From contig CAVSFO010000014.1 in assembly GCA_963727245.1 (NCBI GenBank), positions 62,001-126,000 on the forward strand: a stretch of 64,000 nucleotides of DNA, written 5' to 3'. The position numbers and the translations under genes were made by a program. Positions 8,881 through 18,700 of the stretch are shown here, one piece after another. The notes below the pieces were generated by a model that was not told where the DNA came from, made no database searches, and was given only the letters and a program-made list of their open reading frames with translations. How positions within the stretch are numbered: position 1 is the stretch's first letter; every line of letters starts with the position of its first letter. The DNA is from JBKQVT01 sp963727245. GTDB taxonomy: Bacteria; Planctomycetota; Planctomycetia; Pirellulales; Thermoguttaceae.

Positions 8881-10608
8881 ATGATTCGAGCGGCCTGGCC
8901 TCGCACGGAAGCGTTGATCTTGGCGGTCATCGTGGTTTCCCTCAGTGGATGTACCTGCCCGCGCGACTACATCGCCAATGGCTTCAAGGTGGGGCCGAAC
9001 GCGTGCGTCCCGGCCGGCGCCACGGCGCCTTGCTGGATCGACGCGGGCGATATCCGCGTGCGTGAGGATTGTGCGCAGGTGGAACAGTGGTGGACCGTGT
9101 TCCAGGATCCGATGCTCAACCGGCTAATCGTCGACGCCTACTCGCAGAACCTGTCCTTGCGTGAGGCGGGCTTCCGGGTGCTGGAGGCCAGGGGCGCAGC
9201 TTGCGATCAGCAAAGGCAACCTCTTCCCGCAAACGCAAGAGGCCGCCGGCGCGTACCAGCGCGGGGCCGTCAGCCAGGTAGCCAACAGTACGCCGGGGAC
9301 GCTCAACCAGTTCTTCAACGATTGGGCCTTGGGCTTCAACCTCTCCTGGGAACTCGATTTCTGGGGCCGGTTCCGCCGCGCGGTTACGGCCAACGAGCAT
9401 AACTTGCAGGCTTCCTGCGCGAACTACAACCAGGTGCTGGTTACGCTGCTGGGAGACGTGGCCTCGAACTACGTCCAGGTTCGCACCCTCCAGCAGCGGA
9501 TTGCCTACGTGCGGGCCAACGTGGAATTGCAGGGGGGATCCTCAACGTCGGGGAGCGGCGTTTGAAGGCGGGGGCCAAGAGCGCCGTAGACACTCACCAG
9601 GCCCGCAGCAACCTGGCCCAAACCGAAGCGCAGATTCCCCAACTGAAGCTGGCTTTGCGGCAAGCCTGCGACCGGTTGTGCGTGTTGCTGGGCAGGTCGC
9701 CGGCCGATTTGGAGAAGGAACTGGGCGTGGGGCCGATTCCGTCGGCGCCGGAGGTCATCGCGGTGGGAATTCCCTGCGACCTGTTGCGTCGCCGCCCCGA
9801 CGTGCAGCGCGCCGAACGTTTGGCTTTCGCGCAGGGGGAGCAGATAGGCATCGCCGAGGCGGAATTGTACCCGATGTTCTTCATCAACGGCAGCATCGGT
9901 TATGAAGCGGATCGCCTCAACGAGCTTTTCACCCCCCCCGCGTTTACGGGCAATATCGGTCCGTCGTTCCAATGGAACATCCTGAATTACGGGCGCATTC
10001 GCAACAACATGCGGATGCAGGAGGCCCGGTTCCAGGCCCGCGTGGCCGCCTACCAGGAGACGGTGTTGCGGGCCGGCGCCGAGGCGGAGGACGGGCTGGC
10101 GATGTTCTTGACCGCCCAGGAGCGCGCCATGATGCTCGACAAGAGCGTGGTCAGCGCGAACCTGGCGCTCGGCCTCATCGCCAAGGACTATAAGGGCGGA
10201 GCGGCCGATTTCAACCACGTCGCGCTGATCGAGCAGAACCTGGTCCAGCAGCAAGACCTGCAGGCCCAGGCGCACGGCGAGATCGCCCAGGGATTGATCC
10301 AAGTGTACCGGGCGTTGGGCGGCGGCTGGCAAGTTCCGCCCTGCGAGGGAGTCGAGGTGCAGGCAACCCTGCAGGGGATCGTGGTTCCTGCGGACCAACC
10401 TCAGGTGCCGCCGCCCGCGATTCTCGAACCGCCCGTGGCTCCGCTGCCGCCGCCGCCAGCGGCGCCCGCGTCGCGGATGCCGCCTCCGGCAGCGCCTGCG
10501 GCGCCGATGCCGCCGGTGCCTGTGGCGCCGATGCCACCGGTGCCTGCGGCGCCGACGCCGGCCGTACCTCTGGCGCCAATGCCGCCCACGCCGAGCACCT
10601 CGCGCTAG
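8881..10608 (+). CDS. NodT-family outer-membrane efflux lipoprotein (two single-base frameshifts)
   Basis: TolC-like outer-membrane channel of a tripartite pump. The signal peptide ends in a lipobox, VSLSGC (Cys23). QVEQWWTVFQDPMLNRLIVDA is the family's usual N-terminal motif. The chain then jumps frame at about 9193 (extra G in AGGGGC) to AQLAISKGNLFPQTQ and NQFFNDWALGFNLSWELDFW. It jumps again at about 9537 (missing G in GGGGGG) to LKAGAKSAVDTHQARSNLAQ, LLRRRPDVQRAE and PSFQWNILNYGRIRNN. With both corrected it is about 575 residues. The end is an unusual Pro/Ala/Met repeat tail (about 60 residues, APMPPVP units). It converges on macB, whose end lies 9 nt away. Confidence 0.8.
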
Positions 10609-10617
10609 CCCCGGCTC

Positions 10618-12687
10618 TCATTCGTAGCGCAGCGCCTCGATGGGATTGAGCCGCGAGGCTTTCCAGGCGGGATAGTAGCCAAAGGTGATGCCCACGGCGA
10701 CCGAGACCGTGACGGCCACGACGGCGGCGCTGGGCGCGGCATGAGTCGGCCAGCCCATCACCGTTCCGGCGAACCACGAACCGAGGCGGCCCGCCAGGAT
10801 GCCGACGAACCCGCCCACCAGGCAGAGGACAACCGATTCCACCAGGAACTGCCGCAGGATGTCCATGGCGTCGGCGCCGACGGCCATCCGCAAACCGATC
10901 TCGGAGGTGCGTTCGGTGACCGACACGAGCATGATGTTCATAATGCCCACGCCGCCGACCAGGAGCGAAACGGCGGCAATCGTCATCCCCAGGCCGGAGA
11001 GCATGTTGATGGTCCGCTTCAGGACGTTGGAGACCTCGGCCATGTCGTAGATGTGGAAATCCGCTTCGCCGGGGGGCAAGCGGTGACGGTCGCGGAGGAG
11101 GCGGGTGATCTCGTCGGTGGCACGCGGAATGGCTTCCTGCGAAGCCAGCTTGACCATGATCTGATCGACGCTCTCGTTGCGCACGCCGCGCTGCGAACTG
11201 GGCAGGCGCTCGGCCCAGGAGAGGCCCGGCAAGGGCCGGCCGCTGTCTTTGGCCAGCGCTCCTTCCGTGTTTACCCCGTTGATGCGGTACTTCACGGTAG
11301 TCCAAGGGGCCAACAGGATGTCGTCCTGGTCGGTGCCCAGCAGGTCGGCGCCCTTCTGGCTCAGGACGCCGATGACCTGGAAGGGGACGTTGCGGACGCG
11401 AATTTCCTGGCCGATGGGGTAACGCGATTGGAACAGTTCGCGCACCAGGGTCTTGCCGATCAGGCAGACCTTGCTGCCGTTGCGGACCTCGCGATCGTTG
11501 AAGGCCCGGCCCAGATCGAGGTCAACCCAGTTGCGGGCTTCCAGGAAGGCGGGCGTGCTCCCGGTGAGGTAGGTGGGAATCCAGCTCCGACTCCCATAGA
11601 CCGCCTGGGCTGTGGCATCGACGGTCGGCGCGGTGCAGACAACGTCGGGGCATTCCCGCTGGATGGCCTCGGCGTCGGCGGGGGTGACGACCTCGTTCCT
11701 CTCGCCGACGTGCCCCGATCCGCGCTGCGGGGCGCCGGGGATAACCTCCAGGACGTTGGCGCCCATCTTGGCGACGGTCAGTTCGATGGCCACGGAGGCG
11801 CCGCGGCTGATCTCCATCATGGCGATCACGGCGGCGACGCCGATAATCACACCCAGCATCGTCAGCATGGTCCGCATCACGTTGCGGCGCAGGGCTTGCA
11901 GGGCGATCCGCATGGCGTCCCAGGCCAGGCGCAAGCGATTCCGCTGCCGGTGCCGCGGCAGCGATTCGGCGGGCAGGGCCGCGGCCGCCCTGGCGGGCGA
12001 TGCCGGCGCGTCTTCGACCACCTGGCCGTCGGCAATGCGAATCACCCGATCGGCATGGCGCGCCACGCCGGCGTCGTGAGTCACCAGCAGAACGGTAATG
12101 CCTTGCTCGACGTTCAAGCGGCGGAAGAGTTTCAGGATTTCCCGGCCCGTACGCGAGTCGAGGTTCCCGGTCGGCTCGTCGGCCAGCAGCACGGCGGGGT
12201 GGTTCACCAGCGAGCGGGCGATGGCCACGCGCTGTTGCTCGCCGCCGGAAAGCTTCGCCGGCGTATGATCCATCCGCGCCTCCAGACCCACGGTGGCCAG
12301 CAGTTCCCGGCTCCGCTGGCGCATGCTGCGGCGCGACATTTTTTCCGTCGAGTAGGCGGTCGGCATGCGCACGTTTTCCAACGCCGTGGCGCGGGAAAGG
12401 AGGTTGAAGCTCTGGAAAACAAAGCCGATGCGGCTGCTGCGAAGCTGCGACAGTTGCGTGGGCGACAACCCCTCCACCTCGACGCCGTTGAAGCGATAGG
12501 AGCCTCGCGTGGGCCGGTCGAGACAGCCGAGCAGATTCATCAGCGTGGTCTTGCCAGAGCCCGAAGCGCCCATCAGCGCCACGAATTCGCCCGCGTCAAT
12601 GGATAAGGAGACGTTCTTCAGGACGGGGACGTCCACGTCGCCGAGGCGATACGTCTTGTCGATGTTTTGCAGCTCGATCAAAGGCAT
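10618..12687 (-). CDS. macB: MacB-like ABC transporter, fused ATPase and permease
   Basis: The protein has 689 residues. Residues 1-230 form a LolD/MacB-type ATPase: Walker A GASGSGKTT, signature LSGGEQQRVAIARSL, Walker B VLLADEPTGN and H-loop VTHD. After a linker the permease begins with MRIALQALRRNVMRTMLTML and a first helix, then a large periplasmic MacB_PCD domain. It ends with three helices that include GGVGIMNIMLVSVTERTSEI and the final NPIEALRYE, both hallmarks of the family. MacB drives periplasm-to-outside transport with MacA and an outer-membrane channel. It starts 27 nt after the macA-like gene in the same operon, so it likely exports or protects against the cluster 1 lipopeptide. 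Confidence 0.92.
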   Translation of the reverse strand: MPLIELQNIDKTYRLGDVDVPVLKNVSLSIDAGEFVALMGASGSGKTTLMNLLGCLDRPTRGSYRFNGVEVEGLSPTQLSQLRSSRIGFVFQSFNLLSRATALENVRMPTAYSTEKMSRRSMRQRSRELLATVGLEARMDHTPAKLSGGEQQRVAIARSLVNHPAVLLADEPTGNLDSRTGREILKLFRRLNVEQGITVLLVTHDAGVARHADRVIRIADGQVVEDAPASPARAAAALPAESLPRHRQRNRLRLAWDAMRIALQALRRNVMRTMLTMLGVIIGVAAVIAMMEISRGASVAIELTVAKMGANVLEVIPGAPQRGSGHVGERNEVVTPADAEAIQRECPDVVCTAPTVDATAQAVYGSRSWIPTYLTGSTPAFLEARNWVDLDLGRAFNDREVRNGSKVCLIGKTLVRELFQSRYPIGQEIRVRNVPFQVIGVLSQKGADLLGTDQDDILLAPWTTVKYRINGVNTEGALAKDSGRPLPGLSWAERLPSSQRGVRNESVDQIMVKLASQEAIPRATDEITRLLRDRHRLPPGEADFHIYDMAEVSNVLKRTINMLSGLGMTIAAVSLLVGGVGIMNIMLVSVTERTSEIGLRMAVGADAMDILRQFLVESVVLCLVGGFVGILAGRLGSWFAGTVMGWPTHAAPSAAVVAVTVSVAVGITFGYYPAWKASRLNPIEALRYE

Positions 12688-12714
12688 GGCCGCCCATTCC
12701 CGGCTCCTCGGCCG

Positions 12715-14004
12715 CTATTGCTTGTTTTCCGTCAATTTCGAGACGAAGCTGGTGACGAAATCCGGCTCGCCCGTCCGCTCGACGCCGGCGACGATCAGGT
12801 CGTCCGGGGAGATATTCCCGCTCAGAATCTCCGTCGCCATGCCGTCGGTCAGGCCCACCTCGACGGGGACGGGACGCACCAATCCATCGCGGGCGACTGC
12901 CCACACCGTGGGAGAGCCAGGGTCCACGCGCGGCTCGTTGTCCTCGCCCGATTCGTGCAACTCTCCAGCGGGCGTTTTGCCGCGCTCGGGCGGCGTCAAG
13001 CCGGCCTGGGCCGAGGGGGAGATTTGACGCCACGTCGGTTGCCAGCGCAGCGCCTGGTTGGGAACCAAAAGGGCGTTTCGCCGCCGCGCCACCTCGAACT
13101 GGAGTTTCGCGGTCATGTAGGGCAGGAGTTTGCCGTCCGAGTTGTCGACTTCCACCATGACGCCGTAGGTGACAACGCCGTTCTGCAGACTGGCGTTGTA
13201 GCGGATCTGCGAGACCTTGCCGGTAAAGGTCCGGTCGCGGTAGGCATCGACCGAAAAGGTGACCGTCTGACCGACTTTGACCTCGCCGATATCGGCCTCG
13301 TTCACCGCTGACCATACGAGCATGTGGCTGAGATCCTTGGCCAGCAGGAACAGGCTGGGCGCATTCACGCCGGCCACTACCGTCTGGCCGACGTTCACGC
13401 GGCGGTCGATCACGATGCCGTCGATGGGAGAGGTGATGGTGGTGTATGCCAGATTGATCTCGGCCTCCTTGGCGGCGATCTTCGCCTGGTCGAGCTTGGC
13501 ATCGGCCATCGCCACTTCCGCGGCGGCCATGGCGTCCTCCGCTTCGGCCTTCTCGAATTCGGCCGTTGAATCCGTTTCTTTCAACTCCTTGGCGCGGCGG
13601 AAGGCGCGTTCCATCAGCTTCCTTCGTGCGCGGCAGTTGTTCAGATCTGCCTCGGCAAGCCGCAACTGGACGCGAGCCTTGTCCAACGCGGCCTTGGGTG
13701 GAAGGTCGTCCAACTGCGCCAGCACGCCTCCTTTCTTCACCCGGCTGCGGTAATCGATCGTCTTGCCGGGGTGGTCGGGATCCGGGCCGAGACTTTTGAC
13801 GCTGGCCACGATCTGGGCCCCCACGTCGATGATCTCCACCGGCTCGACCGTCCCCGTCGCAGTCACACCGATGAACAAGTCGCCGCGCATGGCCGGCAGC
13901 GTGCGGAACTTCGGCCGGCCGCTCGCCAGGCTGTCGCCCAAGAAGTACGACGCCGCCAGGCCGGCAATCACAACCGCGATCAGTATCCCCATAGTCTTTT
14001 TCAT
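12715..14004 (-). CDS. macA: MacA-like periplasmic adaptor (HlyD family)
   Basis: The protein has 429 residues. An N-terminal membrane anchor (MGILIAVVIAGLAASYFL) is followed by a lipoyl/barrel-sandwich half (GTVEPVEIIDVGAQIVASVK) and a long alpha-hairpin (about residues 105-190, Ala/Glu/Lys-rich). The second lipoyl half contains TTITSPIDGIVIDRRVNVGQ, and beta-barrel and membrane-proximal domains follow. This adaptor bridges MacB to an outer-membrane channel. A charged insert around residues 330-360 (PPERGKTPAGELHESGEDNE) is not typical. It lies 81 nt after the peptide exporter and 27 nt before macB. Confidence 0.9.
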   Translation of the reverse strand: MKKTMGILIAVVIAGLAASYFLGDSLASGRPKFRTLPAMRGDLFIGVTATGTVEPVEIIDVGAQIVASVKSLGPDPDHPGKTIDYRSRVKKGGVLAQLDDLPPKAALDKARVQLRLAEADLNNCRARRKLMERAFRRAKELKETDSTAEFEKAEAEDAMAAAEVAMADAKLDQAKIAAKEAEINLAYTTITSPIDGIVIDRRVNVGQTVVAGVNAPSLFLLAKDLSHMLVWSAVNEADIGEVKVGQTVTFSVDAYRDRTFTGKVSQIRYNASLQNGVVTYGVMVEVDNSDGKLLPYMTAKLQFEVARRRNALLVPNQALRWQPTWRQISPSAQAGLTPPERGKTPAGELHESGEDNEPRVDPGSPTVWAVARDGLVRPVPVEVGLTDGMATEILSGNISPDDLIVAGVERTGEPDFVTSFVSKLTENKQ

Positions 14005-14085
14005 GGCATTCGCTCTTCGGGCGCTGGCGCGGCTTCTCGACTTGCAAGGAGGCGACTCCCGCCGTCTCCCGCAAGTCGTCGTCGC

Positions 14086-15732
14086 TCACAGCATTTTCAA
14101 GGGAGCTTCCTGCGGCTCGTCGTGGCGGGACATTTCCACCACTTTTCCTACTTCAAGCTTAACAATTCGGTCGGCCCCGGAAAAGTAGCGATCGTCATGG
14201 GTGATCGCCACCACCGTCTTGCCGCGGCGTTTCAGTTCCGGCAACAGGTTCAGGTAGAAGACCCGGCGGAAGGTCGGGTCCTGATCGGCGGCCCATTCGT
14301 CGAACACGTAGATCGGTCGATTCTCCAAGTACGCGGTCACCAGGGCCAATCGCTTGCGCTGGCCCCGCGACAGCGAGGTCGTGGAAAACGAGCCGTTGGT
14401 CACCGTGACCTTATGATCGAGTTCCAGCAGGCGGAGATATTCGCCGGCCCGCTGGTCGAGATCGTCGCCTTCCAGTCCCCACAGGTTGTCGAAGACCACG
14501 GCGCCGTCGAAGATCACCGAGAACAACTGCCGGTAGCTCTCGCGATTGTCGGCGTCGATAGGCTGGCCGTCGAGGCGGATTTCGCCGGCATGGGGCACAT
14601 ACAGGCCGGCGAGCAGTTTGGCCAAGGTGGTCTTGCCGCTGCCGTTGCCGCCGACAACGAAGATGATTTCGCCGGGGTAGAGCGTCAAGTTCACCGGCCC
14701 GAGCACGAAGTCATGGGGCTGGCTCTCGCGGCGGTAGGTATGCGTGATCCCCGCCAATTCGATCTGCTCCCAGCCGCGGATGGGCGTCATCGCCGTGCTT
14801 TCCGTTTCCTGCTCGTCGAGCATTAAGCCCAGCTTCTCGATCTTCGACACCGACGTGGAAGCCCAAGCCATCGTCGGCAGCCAGCCCATGATTTGCTCCA
14901 AGGGCGACATGAGGTAGAAGATGGTCAGGGTGTAGGCGCCGAGCGTCTCCGGCTTGACCCCCGCCAGCCGCGGCCACAGGAACAGCAGCAGGCCGATGGC
15001 GACGAAGAACATCATCCGTCCGCAGGTGACGGCCGTGTCGTAGAGCGAATCGCCGAGAAACTGCCGGTGGCGGAACACTCCCTCCGCCTCGATGACGTGA
15101 TCGAAGAACGCTTCGCGCCGGGCGTGGTGCGTCTTCAGCTCCTTGATGCCTTCGATCAGCTCGCGAATGTGCTTGAACAGCACGTCCTGCGATTCCCGCG
15201 CGCGCTCGACGTAGCGGTCGGCCCACTCCGAGGAATACCAGTAGGCGGCCATGCTGAGGAGACAGAAGAAGGCGGCGCCGATCATCAGGCTCATGGAAAG
15301 CGTGCCCAAGTAGACGGCGCCGCAGATCAGGACGACGATATTGATTCCCAGCGTCGGCACGCCGTTCATGGCTTGCGAGATCACCGCCACGTCGTTGGTC
15401 AGCGAGGCCAGCATGCGGTGGTCGCCGATTTCCTCCAGGTGCCTCAACGGCGACTCCACGATGCGCCGGCACAGGCCCAGCCGCAACTGGGAAGTGGAAT
15501 TGACGGTCAGCCCGCAGAGCAGCACCTGCGACGCCAATCGCGTCACCAGGATTACCACGCAGAGGGCCGTGAACAGGCCGATCAGGATGGTCGCCGACGG
15601 GTTGGCACTGCCCAGGACATAGCTGGTCAGCGCCACCAGCCCGGCGCTGGCGGCGCCGCTGACGGCGCCGATCAGCCCGGCCAACAGCGCAATGCGCCAG
15701 GAAACCTTCAAGAGAAAGACGATCAGTTTCAT
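14086..15732 (-). CDS. cyclic-peptide-type ABC exporter (SyrD/PvdE-like)
   Basis: The protein has 548 residues. Six transmembrane helices fill residues 1-300, then comes one ATPase domain: Walker A GGNGSGKTT, signature SLSRGQRKR, and Walker B with the distinctive extension IYVFDEWAADQDPTFRR, followed by ITHDDRYF. The DEWAADQDP sequence is diagnostic of exporters of cyclic peptides and siderophores (SyrD, PvdE). The start at 15732 overlaps the NRPS stop by 4 nt (ATGA), which strongly couples it to the synthetase. I infer that it moves the finished lipopeptide to the periplasm, with MacAB taking the next step. A longer in-frame start is a shadow of the NRPS gene. Confidence 0.93.
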   Translation of the reverse strand: MKLIVFLLKVSWRIALLAGLIGAVSGAASAGLVALTSYVLGSANPSATILIGLFTALCVVILVTRLASQVLLCGLTVNSTSQLRLGLCRRIVESPLRHLEEIGDHRMLASLTNDVAVISQAMNGVPTLGINIVVLICGAVYLGTLSMSLMIGAAFFCLLSMAAYWYSSEWADRYVERARESQDVLFKHIRELIEGIKELKTHHARREAFFDHVIEAEGVFRHRQFLGDSLYDTAVTCGRMMFFVAIGLLLFLWPRLAGVKPETLGAYTLTIFYLMSPLEQIMGWLPTMAWASTSVSKIEKLGLMLDEQETESTAMTPIRGWEQIELAGITHTYRRESQPHDFVLGPVNLTLYPGEIIFVVGGNGSGKTTLAKLLAGLYVPHAGEIRLDGQPIDADNRESYRQLFSVIFDGAVVFDNLWGLEGDDLDQRAGEYLRLLELDHKVTVTNGSFSTTSLSRGQRKRLALVTAYLENRPIYVFDEWAADQDPTFRRVFYLNLLPELKRRGKTVVAITHDDRYFSGADRIVKLEVGKVVEMSRHDEPQEAPLKML

Positions 15733-18700
15733 GGGTTCCTCGCCGCCGGGCCGGGCACGGCCGTTTCCTGAAGATAAGCACCCAGGCGAGCCGCCAAGGC
15801 GCCGGCGTGCGGTTTGCGCAACATGCTGTAGTGATTGCCGGGGACGGTTTCCACGCACAGCCGCGGGCAGAGCGATTTCCAGCGCGGATCCGGCCCGCCG
15901 CCTTCCTGGGCGCGGAACAGCACCGCGCGTCCCTGGTAAGTCCGGGGCACGTAGGCCTCCATGGCCGACAGATGCGCCCTGCACACTTCGGCCAGGCGGC
16001 GGATTTCGTTGGCGCCGACGCCGCCGGCCAGCTTCGCGCGCTCCGCGATCCGCTGCCATTGTTCGTCCGCCGGCAGTGCCGTCAGCTCCGCCAACGGCAG
16101 GTTCAAGTGCGGTGCCAGCCAGCGGATCGCCGAACCATCGTTCAGGTCCTGCGCGGAGAGGTCTTTGTCGGAGAGATAGCTGTCCAGGAGGGCCACCAGG
16201 GCCACCTCTTCGCCGGCCGCCTGAAGCCGCGAGGCCGCCTCCAGGGCGATCAGTCCGCCCATCGACCAGCCGGCGAGCAGGTACGGCCCGCAGGGCTGCA
16301 CTTGCCGAATCTCCCGCAAATAGCACTCCGCCATGGCTTCGATACGGTCGTGAGGCGGCTGATCGTCGCCAAGCCCTTGCGCCTGGAGTCCGTAAACGGG
16401 CCGCGCTTCGGCAAGACTTTCTGCCAGGGGCAGGAAGCCGGCCACGTGGCCGCCCAGGCCGTGGAAGCAGCACAGCGGCGTGGCGGCGCCGTCGGTCCGC
16501 AAGGGGACCAGCGACTGTTGGCGGGCGCCGCGCGGCTGGGGTGAAGCGGCGGCGGGAGGGAAAAAGGTGACAGGCACCATTTGCCGGAACGGCCCGGAGG
16601 GTGCTTCGCACAAATGGTGCCTGTCACCTTTTTCCCAGAATCCCGCAAGGTCATTGTGAGGGCAGCCTGGGGTTTCCGCCCGCGTGGCGGCCTCAATGCG
16701 CTGGGTCCATGCCGCGACCGTAGGCACGGCGAACAACGTTGCCGCCGGCAATCGGGTGCCGCAGATCGCTTGGACGCGGAGCATGGCCTGCACGGCCAAT
16801 AGCGAATCGCCGCCGAGTTCGAAGAAATGGTCGTGGATGCCGACGCGCTCCCGCTGCAACAGATCGGCCCAGATCGCCGCCAGTTGCCGCTCCAACGGCG
16901 ACCGGGGAGCGACGTACTGCGGCGCCGGCCTCGCCGCCGGCGCCGCGGCCGGCAAGACCGCGCCGCCGACCTTGCCGCCGGGCAAGTGCGAGAGACGCTG
17001 GTCCGGATCCGTCGTCGCGGCCTCCAACACCTCCTGGAAGTGCCGCAACATCCCGACAGCCGTCGTCTCGTCGAACAGGTCCGCGTGGTAGCACAATCGC
17101 AAGTGGAGTCCTTGCTCGTTGTCGCCGGCCTCCAAGCAGAGGTCGAAATCCGCGCCTTCAGCTTCGGTTTCGCCCGCCGTCTCTTTCCAATCCAATCCCG
17201 CCGATTGTCCCGACGTCCGCGGCGCATTATGGAAAATCAGCTCCGTCTGCACCAGCGTGCGTCGCCTGGGATCGCGGGGCGGGTTCAGTTCTCGGACCAG
17301 CCGCATGAAAGGCATTTCCTGGTGATCGAAGGCCTGCAACACGGTCTCGCGCACGCGGCCCAACAACTGCCGGAAGGAAGGATCGCCCGAGAGATCGGCG
17401 CGCAGCACGAGGTCATTGAGGAAGCAGCCGATGACGTTCTCCGTCTCCGGCCGCAAGCGCCCTGCCACCGGCGTGCTCACGGCGAAATCCTCTTGCCCGC
17501 TCTCCTGGCACAGCAGTATCTGGTACGCGGCCAGGAGGGTCATGAACTTCGTCGCCCCTTCCTCGCCGCTGAGTCGCTCGATTGCCTGGTTCAACGGCTT
17601 GGACAACTGCTGCACGACCACGGCGGAGTGCGTCGTTCGCACTTCGGGACGCGGCCGGTCCCTGAGCAGTTCCAGCGCCGGCAGGTCCTTCAATTTCCTC
17701 AGCCAGTAGCCGCGCAGCCTGTCGAGCACTTCGCCCTGTAAACGCTGGCGCTGCCAGACCGCATAGTCGGCGTATTGAATCGGCAACTCCGGCAGCGGCG
17801 GCGGCAGTCCCGCCGCCAGCGCGAGGTAAGCCGTGAACATCTCGCGGGCCAGCACCGTCATCGACCAGCCGTCGAAAATGATGTGGTGCATGCCGACCAA
17901 CAGCAAGTGTTCTTCCTCGGCCAGCTTGACCAATTCCACCCGCACCAACGGACCCTTGGCGAGATCGATCGGCCGTCGCGATTGGGCCCGAGCGTACCGT
18001 CGCACTTCGTCCCTGCGCGTTTCGGCCGGCAGTAGGCTCATGTCCACCACGCGGAGCGGCTGGGGCTGGTAGGGCGCGATGACTTGCACCAGATCGCGTC
18101 CCACTTCCGCGAAGGTCGTGCGCAGCGACTCGTGACGTCGCAGCAGCTCGTTGAATGCCCGCTCCAAGGCGGGAACATCCAAAAACCCGTTCAGTTGGTC
18201 TACGTCGTGCATGGCGTAGGGCGGCGGCCCCTGTTCCAGATGGCTGATCACCCAGAAGGGCTCTTGGCTGTACGACATGGGCAAGGGGACATTTCCCGGC
18301 ACCGGCCGGATGGGAGGCAAGTTCGCGCGCGATCCCGCCTGGCGTGCCGCCTCGACGCGCTGGGCCAAGGCGGCGAGCGTGGGGGCCTCGAACAGATCGC
18401 GCAGGGGAATGCTCAGATTCAATTCCCGGTTGATGCGCGAGACCACCTGGACGGCCAGCAGCGAATGGCCCCCCAGGTCGAAGAAGTTGTCCTGCGCGCC
18501 CACCCGCTCGAGATGCAACACTTCCGACCAGATGGCCGCCAATTGCTGCTCGGCGGCGGTGCGCGGGGCAACAAACTCGCCCTCCCGCGCCGCCCCCTGG
18601 CCGCTCCAATCGGGCTCCGGCAGCGCCCGGCGGTCCAGCTTGCCGCTGGCGGTCATGGGCAGCGCGTCGAGGGCCACAAACGCGGCGGGGATCATGAACT

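Noticed and set aside
10741..12606. 621-codon open frame on the plus strand
   Set aside because: Antisense shadow of macB, which has complete ABC motifs.
12596..14089. 497-codon frame on the minus strand overlapping the MacA-like gene
   Set aside because: Same strand but wrong frame; composition is Gly/Arg-rich and it lacks the HlyD motifs found in the frame at 12715-14004.
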